64,000 nucleotides of DNA from Mitsuaria chitosanitabida ATCC BAA-476 = NBRC 102408. Its GTDB lineage: Bacteria; Pseudomonadota; Gammaproteobacteria; Burkholderiales; Burkholderiaceae_C. Positions 58,672 to 64,000 of the stretch are shown here, in pieces. Both the position numbers and the translations under genes were made by a program. The notes under the pieces were generated by a model. It made no database searches. It was not told the DNA's origin and was given only the letters and a program-made list of their open reading frames with translations. The stretch spans positions 62,001 to 126,000 of the forward strand of contig NZ_BCYP01000040.1 in assembly GCF_001598255.1 (NCBI RefSeq), read 5' to 3'. The stretch's first letter is position 1, and every line of letters starts with the position of its first letter.

Positions 58672-58729
58672 GACAAAGGCGCCGCGATCGGACCCGCGCG
58701 CTGCGCGGGCTCGATCGGACGCCTTTGTC
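58672..58729 (-). terminator. Leader terminator of the nrtABD operon
   Basis: A long imperfect hairpin: outer arms GACAAAGGCG/CGCCTTTGTC, then CGATCG paired to CGATCG, and an apical CCCGCGC/GCGCGGG stem. On the minus strand it ends CGCCTTTGTCGTTT, a loose T-run, 92 bp before the nrtA start. Its inner GCCCGCGC can pair with the 3' arm of the upstream AACGGC hairpin, giving exclusive structures. Confidence 0.55.
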
Positions 58730-58746
58730 CGGACCTTGCTGGTGCG

Positions 58747-58768
58747 GCCCGCACGCCGTTGTGCGGGC
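58747..58768 (-). promoter_or_regulatory. Candidate ANTAR target hairpin in the nrtA leader
   Basis: On the minus strand: GCCCGCAC-AACGGC-GTGCGGGC, a perfect 8-pair stem and a six-base loop with A1 and G4, nearly identical to the loop in the narK leader. It lies 17 bases before the terminator. A second hairpin upstream (58804-58830) has a five-base loop and does not fit the rule. Confidence 0.6.
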
Positions 58769-58845
58769 TTGACCGGGGAGTCGCAGGAAGCGTGCCAAGA
58801 CGCGTCGAACCGGCGCTCCCGGCTTGCGACGACCCTCACCCCCCG

Positions 58846-59053
58846 CCCTCTCCCGCTCCGCGGGCGAGGGGGCCGTACGGCGCTCGATGGCACGACGCCC
58901 TCCCCCAATCCGCAGGCGGGGGGACCGCATGGCGCTCGATGGCACGACTCCCTCTCCCGCTCCGCAGGCGGGGGGACCGCATGGCGCTCGATGGCACGAC
59001 TCCCTCTCCCGCTCCGCGGGCGGGGGGGCCGCATGGCGCTCGATGGCACGACT
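58846..59053. repeat. Four 52-bp tandem repeats made from a REP-like element
   Basis: CGCTCGATGGCACGAC recurs at 58881, 58933, 58985 and 59037, exactly 52 bp apart. Four full units (from 58846, 58898, 58950 and 59002) each contain a CCCTC..CCGC..GGCGGGGG hairpin core. The block is bounded by half REP-like elements at 58832 and 59054-59090. It separates the NasT-type gene from nrtA; units differ at only a few bases. Confidence 0.9.
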
Positions 59054-59142
59054 CCCTCGCCCGCTTGCGGGAGAGGGTTGGGGTGAGGGTCTTCGGGCTC
59101 CCACGCACTGTCTCGCGGCGCCGCTGCGCCGATCCGGTGCGT

Positions 59143-59793
59143 TCAGCCCCGCAGCAGGTCGTGCGCGTCGATCACGCGCCGAGCGACCTGCGCAATCGGC
59201 TCCCCCCGATCCATCGCCAGCTTGCGCAGACGCTGATAGGCCTGCTCCTCATCCAGCCCCTGCTCGCGCATCAGGATGCCCTTGGCCCGGTCCACCTGCT
59301 TGCGCGACGCCAGCTGCGCCTGCGCCTTGCTGAGCTCCTCCCGCAACGCCAGGTCCTGCTCGAACCGCGCGATGGCCACATGCAGGACCGGCGCCAGACG
59401 CCCCGGCTGCAGACCCGCCACCACATAGGCGCTCACCCCCGCCTGGATCGCGCGCCGCATCGGTCCCTGATCGCCGTCCTCGGCGAAGACCACGACCGGA
59501 CGTGGCATCCGCGCGGACAGCGTGGCCAGGTTCTCCAGGGTGTCGCGGGTGGGGGACTCCGCATCGACGATCACCACGTCCGGCCGCAGGCGCAGCACGC
59601 AGTCGTGGATCAGCGTCGCCTGCTCGACCACGCCGACCACCTCGCAGCCCTGGCGCGCCAGCGCGTCGCGCAGCAGGTCGACGCGATGCGCGCCGTCATC
59701 GATCAGCAGCACCCGCAGGCCGGGCGCGGCCGGACCCGCGCCGTCGTCGGCGGACGCGGGCGGCGGGCTGGCGGGTGCGGGCGGAGCGGTCAC
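59143..59793 (-). CDS. nasT: NasT-type response regulator: receiver plus ANTAR
   Basis: A 216-residue antiterminator. After a Pro/Ala-rich start, residues 26-140 are a receiver (VLLIDDGAHR, phosphoacceptor D77 in VVIVDAES); a coiled coil and ANTAR domain follow (155-212; RKQVDRAKGILMREQGLDEE and AYQRLRKLAMDRG). NasT proteins bind paired hairpins in nitrate operon leaders and are held back by NasS in other bacteria; no nasS is seen, though NrtA may stand in. It is upstream of nrtA on the same strand. Start uncertain: a GTG at 59793 is proposed; the frame is open to 59955. Confidence 0.85.
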   Translation of the reverse strand: MTAPPAPASPPPASADDGAGPAAPGLRVLLIDDGAHRVDLLRDALARQGCEVVGVVEQATLIHDCVLRLRPDVVIVDAESPTRDTLENLATLSARMPRPVVVFAEDGDQGPMRRAIQAGVSAYVVAGLQPGRLAPVLHVAIARFEQDLALREELSKAQAQLASRKQVDRAKGILMREQGLDEEQAYQRLRKLAMDRGEPIAQVARRVIDAHDLLRG

Positions 59794-60002
59794 GCCGGAC
59801 GCGGCGCAAGTTTCGTGCCTCGGCCGCGCGCCCGGAACAGCGCCGGGGAGCGCCCGGCGGGCAGCCCGGCGCCGACCCGTGACCGAATCCGCGCGCGCGC
59901 CGGATTCATGGCCCCCGGGTACGGGACTTCCCTTCCGATGGCACATGGCGTGCAATCGACAACGGCACGTCCATCCCCCCGAGACCCGCAGGAGACCTCC
60001 CC

Positions 60003-61547
60003 ATGTCCATCCTCCGACGCTTCACGACGGGCCTGCGCCTGTCGCTCGCCTTCGGTCTGATGCTGCTGCTGATCGTCGTCATCGCGGCGGTCGGCATCAC
60101 CGGCAGCGCCCGCGTCTACGCCGAGCTCAAGACGCTCTACGAGGACCGCACCGTCCCCCTCAAGCAGATCGGTGACATCGACAGCCTGATGCTGCGCAAC
60201 CGCATCCTGGTGATGGAGATGGTCCGCGACCCGGCGCAGCTGCCGGCGCTGGACCAGCAGCTGCAGACCAACATCGGCCAGGTCTCCGCGCTGTGGAAGG
60301 CCTACATGGACACCTACCTCACCGACGAGGAGAAGCGCCTGGCCACGACCTTCGCCGAGGTCCGCGCGAGCTACGTGCGCGACGGCCTGCTCGCCACGCG
60401 CGACGCGGTCCGGGCCGGCGACCTCGCGCGCGCCAACCAGCTCTACGGCGAGCGCATCGTGCCGCTGGGCGCCAAGGCCAAGGACGCGGTGGACGCGCTG
60501 CTGGCGCTCCAGGTACGCGTCGGCGCCGAGGCCTACGAGAGCGCCGGCGGCACCAACGCCTCGGTGCGCTGGTGGAGCCTGGCAGCGACCGCCGCGGCGA
60601 TGCTGGTGGCGCTGCTCGCGGGCGTCTTCACGACGCGCTCCATCACCGCGCCGATGGCCGAGGCGGTGAGCTTCGCCGAAGCCGTCGCGCAAGGCGACCT
60701 GCGCAACCGCCAGGCCGCGCCGGGCCAGGACGAGGCCGCGCGCCTGATCGCGGCGCTGGGCGCGATGGCGGGCTCGCTGCGCGACATCGTCAGTCGCGTG
60801 CGCAACAGCAGCGAGAGCATCGCCACCGGCTCCAGCGAGATCGCCACCGGCAGCCTCGACCTGAGCCAGCGTACCGAGGAGCAGGCCAGCAGCCTGCAGC
60901 AGACGGCCGCCTCGATGGAGGAGCTGTCGAGCACGGTGCAGAACAACGCCTCGACCGCGGGCCAGGCCGATACGCTGGCCACGCAGGCGGCCGCGGCCGC
61001 CGGCCAGGGTGGTGGCGTGGTGCAGCAGGTGGTGCGGACCATGCAGGACATCAGCCACTCGTCCCGCCAGATCGCCGACATCATCGGGGTCATCGACGGC
61101 ATCGCCTTCCAGACCAACATCCTGGCGCTGAACGCGGCGGTGGAGGCCGCGCGCGCCGGCGAGCAGGGCAAGGGCTTCGCCGTGGTGGCCAGCGAGGTGC
61201 GCGCGCTGGCGCAGCGCTCGGCGCAGGCGGCGCGCGAGATCAAGGCGCTGATCGGCCGCAGCGTGCAGCAGGTGGAGTCCGGCTCCGGCCTGGCCGACGA
61301 GGCCGGCGCCGCGATGCAGGGCATCGTCGAGCAGGTGCGGCAGGTCAGTGTGCTGATCGGCGAGATCGCCTCGGCCAGCCAGGAGCAGACGCGCGGCATC
61401 GTGCAGATCGGCCAGGCCGTCACCCAGCTGGACCAGGTCACGCAGCAGAACGCCGCGCTGGTCGAGGAAAGCAGCGCCGCCGCCGACAGCCTGCAGCAAC
61501 AGGCCAGCGAGCTGGCGGAGCTGGTCCGGGTGTTCCGCCTGGCCTGA
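60003..61547 (+). CDS. Methyl-accepting chemotaxis protein (4HB sensor)
   Basis: A 514-residue chemoreceptor. Two transmembrane helices (about 12-34 and 191-211) flank a four-helix sensor domain ([20 protein letters not shown]). HAMP and a signalling domain with tip [20 protein letters not shown] follow. It ends in VRVFRLA, with no CheR tether. Ligand unknown. Divergent from nasT with about 210 bp between. Confidence 0.93.
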   Translation: MSILRRFTTGLRLSLAFGLMLLLIVVIAAVGITGSARVYAELKTLYEDRTVPLKQIGDIDSLMLRNRILVMEMVRDPAQLPALDQQLQTNIGQVSALWKAYMDTYLTDEEKRLATTFAEVRASYVRDGLLATRDAVRAGDLARANQLYGERIVPLGAKAKDAVDALLALQVRVGAEAYESAGGTNASVRWWSLAATAAAMLVALLAGVFTTRSITAPMAEAVSFAEAVAQGDLRNRQAAPGQDEAARLIAALGAMAGSLRDIVSRVRNSSESIATGSSEIATGSLDLSQRTEEQASSLQQTAASMEELSSTVQNNASTAGQADTLATQAAAAAGQGGGVVQQVVRTMQDISHSSRQIADIIGVIDGIAFQTNILALNAAVEAARAGEQGKGFAVVASEVRALAQRSAQAAREIKALIGRSVQQVESGSGLADEAGAAMQGIVEQVRQVSVLIGEIASASQEQTRGIVQIGQAVTQLDQVTQQNAALVEESSAAADSLQQQASELAELVRVFRLA

Positions 61548-61628
61548 GCTCCCGCCTCGGCGTCCCTCGCGTGACCGGGGATGGCCGCGCTCCCCCGCGC
61601 CTCGGGGGAAGCCCCCGGCCGTCCCGGC

Positions 61629-61657
61629 TTGCCCGGCCTTGGGGGCACTCCCATAAT
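61629..61657 (+). promoter_or_regulatory. Sigma-70 promoter of the second chemoreceptor
   Basis: TTGCCC at 61629 and CATAAT at 61652 with a 17-bp spacer, ending 28 bp before the start codon at 61686. Confidence 0.6.
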
Positions 61658-61685
61658 CGACTGAACACCGTCGTTGGAGTCCCTC

Positions 61686-63236
61686 ATGCTGCAGACGCTG
61701 AACCGGATGAAGATCACCACGCTGTTGCAGGTCGGCTTCGCCGCCGTGCTGGCGATGGCGGCGCTGATGGCGGGCGTGGGCGTGTGGAAGCTGCGCGAGC
61801 TGGTGCGGCTCGGCGAGGAGCTGAACCAGCAGGAGCAGCGCCGGCTGATGGCCACGAACTGGCGTGCCGCGACCGAGCTCAACCTCACCCGCGTGATGGC
61901 GCTCGCGCGCTCCGACGGCCACGAGGGCCTGACGCGCTTCATGTCCGGCGAGATGAGCCGCACCACCGAGCGCATCAACCAGCTGCAGAAGGAGCTGGAG
62001 CAGGCCATCGACGATCCCGAGCAGAAGGCGCAGCTGCCGGTGATCGCCGCGGCGCGGCAGCGCTACGTGGACATGCGCAAGGGCGTGATGGGGACGATCA
62101 AGTCGGACCCCGAGGCGGGGCGGCGGCAGGTCGACCAGAGTCTCGCGCCGGCCGCGGCCGCGTACCTGGGCGAGGTCGAGAAGCTGGTCCGGCTGATCTC
62201 CGAGGACACCGAGTCCTTCGCCACCACGCAGCGCGAGCAGGCGCGCCACGCGTCCATGGTGCTGTTGGGCCTGGCCGGCGTCGCGATCGGCCTGGGGATC
62301 CTGATCGCGTGGCGCATCACGGTGTCGGTGCGGGCGCCGATGGTGCAGGCCGGCGAAGTCGCCCAGACCATTGCCAGCGGCGACCTGAGCCGCGACATCC
62401 GCGTGGATCGCAGCGACGAGATCGGGGTGCTGCTGCGGCAGCTCAGCGTGATGCAGGAGGCGCTGCGGCGCATGGTGCGGCAGGTCCGCGACGGCACCGA
62501 GACCATCAACGTCGCCACGCAGGAGATCGCCACCGGCAACCAGGACCTGTCGGCGCGCACCGAGGCCACCGCCTCCAACCTGCAGCAGACGGCCTCGTCG
62601 ATGGAGGAGCTGACCGGCACGGTCGCGCACACCGCGAGTTCCGCGCAGCAGGCCAACGACCTGGTGAACGCGACCCGCATGTCGGCGTCCAAGGGCGGCG
62701 AGGTGGTGGGCGAGGTGGTGGCGGTGATGCAGCAGATCGAGTCCAGCTCCCGCCGCATCAGCGACATCATCGGCGTCATCGACGGGATCGCCTTCCAGAC
62801 CAACATCCTGGCGCTGAATGCCGCGGTGGAGGCCGCGCGCGCCGGCGAGCAGGGCCGGGGCTTCGCGGTGGTGGCCGGCGAGGTGCGGGCGCTGGCCCAG
62901 CGCAGCGCCGCGGCGGCCAAGGAGATCAAGGCCCTGATCGGCGAGAGCGTGTCGCGCGTGGACGCCGGCACGCGGCTGGTGCAGGACGCGGGATCGACCA
63001 TGGGCGAGATCGTCTCGGGCGTGCGCCGCGTGGCCGACATCGTGGGCGAGATCGCCACGGCGGCGGCGGAGCAGAAGGACGGGATCGGCCAGGTCAACGT
63101 GGCCGTGCAGCGCCTGGACGAGATGACGCAGCAGAACGCCGCGCTGGTGGAGGAGTCCGCCGCGGCGGCCGGCAGCCTGCGCTCGCAGGCGGAGCAGTTG
63201 AACGCGCTGGTCAGCGCCTTCCGGCTCGCCGCATGA
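61686..63236 (+). CDS. Methyl-accepting chemotaxis protein
   Basis: A 516-residue chemoreceptor. The helical sensor ([36 protein letters not shown]) is the same family as that of the receptor at 43631 ([29 protein letters not shown]), so these two are paralogues. HAMP and the tip [20 protein letters not shown] follow; no WETF end. The ATG at 61686 has GGAG upstream; a TTG four codons earlier is open. Its stop overlaps the next start. Confidence 0.93.
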   Translation: MLQTLNRMKITTLLQVGFAAVLAMAALMAGVGVWKLRELVRLGEELNQQEQRRLMATNWRAATELNLTRVMALARSDGHEGLTRFMSGEMSRTTERINQLQKELEQAIDDPEQKAQLPVIAAARQRYVDMRKGVMGTIKSDPEAGRRQVDQSLAPAAAAYLGEVEKLVRLISEDTESFATTQREQARHASMVLLGLAGVAIGLGILIAWRITVSVRAPMVQAGEVAQTIASGDLSRDIRVDRSDEIGVLLRQLSVMQEALRRMVRQVRDGTETINVATQEIATGNQDLSARTEATASNLQQTASSMEELTGTVAHTASSAQQANDLVNATRMSASKGGEVVGEVVAVMQQIESSSRRISDIIGVIDGIAFQTNILALNAAVEAARAGEQGRGFAVVAGEVRALAQRSAAAAKEIKALIGESVSRVDAGTRLVQDAGSTMGEIVSGVRRVADIVGEIATAAAEQKDGIGQVNVAVQRLDEMTQQNAALVEESAAAAGSLRSQAEQLNALVSAFRLAA

Positions 63237-64000
63237 CCGGCGCGCCGCGATCGATCGGCCTGGTGGCGCTGGTACTCGGCGCGACCTTGCCGTGGCTCGC
63301 CGCCTGCGGCGGCCCGACCCGCCAGCAGGACGCCGCCGCCACGTCCCGCTCCGGCAATGGCGCCGCGGTGGTCATCGCCGACGCGCCAGGACGCGCGCCC
63401 GATCCTGGACGCGCGGTCGACGCCGCCGACGCCCTGATCACCCAGGCGATCCAGTCACACACCATCGAAGCGCTGGCCATGGCCTACATCGAGGACGGCC
63501 GGATCGTCTCGGTGCGCGCCTACGGCCACCGCAACGCGGCGGGCCAGGCCTTGCAGACCGGCACGGTGATGTATGGCGCCTCGCTGACCAAGGCCGTGTT
63601 CGCCTACACCGTGATGCAGCTGGTGGACGAGGGCCTCGTCGACCTCGACGCGCCGATCGAGCGCTACCTCGACCGACCGCTGCCCGACTATCCGAACGAC
63701 TCGCGCTACGGCCCGTGGCGCGACCTGCGCGGCGACGAGCGCTGGCGCCAGCTGACGCCCCGCATCCTGCTGACGCACCGCAGCGGCTTCGGCAACTTCG
63801 CCTTCCTGGAGCCGGATCGCAAGCTGCGCCTTCACTTCGACCCGGGCAGCCGCTACGCCTATTCGGGCGAGGGCCTGATCCTGCTGCAGTTCGTGCTCGA
63901 GCAAGGCACGCCGCGGCTGGACCTCGGCCGCGAGATGCAACGCCGGGTCTTCGACCGCTTCGGCATGGCGACGACCAGCATGATGTGGCGGCCCGACTTC
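63233..64000 (+). CDS. Beta-lactamase-fold serine hydrolase lipoprotein (partial, runs off the window)
   Basis: The first 256 residues are visible. The signal ends in LPWLAAC, a lipobox, so it is probably a lipoprotein. The serine motif is GASLTKAV (SxxK) and the second motif is YAYSGEG (Y-S-G). This is the class C beta-lactamase/esterase-type fold (Pfam Beta-lactamase), not necessarily a resistance enzyme. The start overlaps the chemoreceptor stop. The C-terminal HTG-like motif would be beyond the window. Confidence 0.85.
   Translation, partial: MTGAPRSIGLVALVLGATLPWLAACGGPTRQQDAAATSRSGNGAAVVIADAPGRAPDPGRAVDAADALITQAIQSHTIEALAMAYIEDGRIVSVRAYGHRNAAGQALQTGTVMYGASLTKAVFAYTVMQLVDEGLVDLDAPIERYLDRPLPDYPNDSRYGPWRDLRGDERWRQLTPRILLTHRSGFGNFAFLEPDRKLRLHFDPGSRYAYSGEGLILLQFVLEQGTPRLDLGREMQRRVFDRFGMATTSMMWRPDF

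Noticed and set aside
58846-59053. CRISPR-like array
   Set aside because: The units are direct 52-bp tandems without unique spacers, and each is REP-like; no cas genes are nearby.
58824-59333. Open frame across the 52-bp repeats
   Set aside because: Stays open only because the repeats lack stops; no ribosome site, no domain, and it runs antisense into nasT.
63233-64000. Antibiotic-resistance beta-lactamase
   Set aside because: SxxK and YSG motifs are shared with many esterases and peptidases; nothing supports drug resistance.

Overview
The window is very GC-rich (about 70%), almost fully coding DNA from a free-living, motile Gram-negative bacterium. Gene orders (corC-lnt-glyQ-glyS-gmhB-plsC, dksA-STAS-hslVU, thiC-thiO-thiS-thiG-thiDE, narK-nirBD-nasA-cobA) and the one-cysteine DksA fit Betaproteobacteria, order Burkholderiales, probably the Roseateles/Mitsuaria/Rubrivivax side. 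That assignment is inference from gene content. No rRNA, tRNA, CRISPR array, prophage or insertion sequence was recognised.

Left third (1-24.5 kb): the end of a MerR regulator, two convergent pirins, a divergent azoreductase/LysR pair and a TonB-like protein. A TPP riboswitch then precedes a tightly coupled thiamine operon (thiC, thiO, thiS, thiG, a thiD-thiE fusion). A MFS/HlyD/OMF efflux pump follows with only 28 bp between, so it may be read from the same promoter. Next come an alkaline phosphatase, a secreted hypothetical protein, a methyltransferase, a SHOCT-PspC protein, an esterase and a large S9 peptidase.

Middle (24.5-45.6 kb): mostly housekeeping genes. These are speD, a LiuR-like MerR regulator divergent from a metallo-hydrolase, a YgjP-like protease, plsC, a gmhB homologue that has lost two catalytic aspartates, glyS/glyQ, lnt, corC, a CobW GTPase, dksA, a STAS-domain gene broken by a 7-bp duplication, hslVU, coaX and a chemoreceptor with a putative FliA promoter and a CheR/CheB tether.

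Right third (45.6-59.8 kb): a nitrate assimilation region. One leftward operon carries narK, nirB, nirD, nasA and cobA; another carries nrtA, nrtB and nrtD. Two ANTAR-domain proteins lie among them: one with a pseudo-receiver, ANTAR and two PilJ-like nitrate-sensor repeats, the other a NasT-type receiver-ANTAR protein. Both operon leaders contain an intrinsic terminator candidate, and upstream of each a hairpin whose six-base loop reads AACGRC (A at position 1, G at position 4), as expected of ANTAR targets. This looks like a two-regulator, two-leader transcription antitermination circuit and is the most interesting system in the window. The far right holds two more chemoreceptors and the start of a secreted beta-lactamase-fold hydrolase.

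Scattered between genes are about nine copies of a GC-rich REP-like palindrome, mostly in inverted pairs. One pair is read in frame as the tail of NarK, and another is blown up into four exact-length 52-bp tandem units upstream of nrtA.
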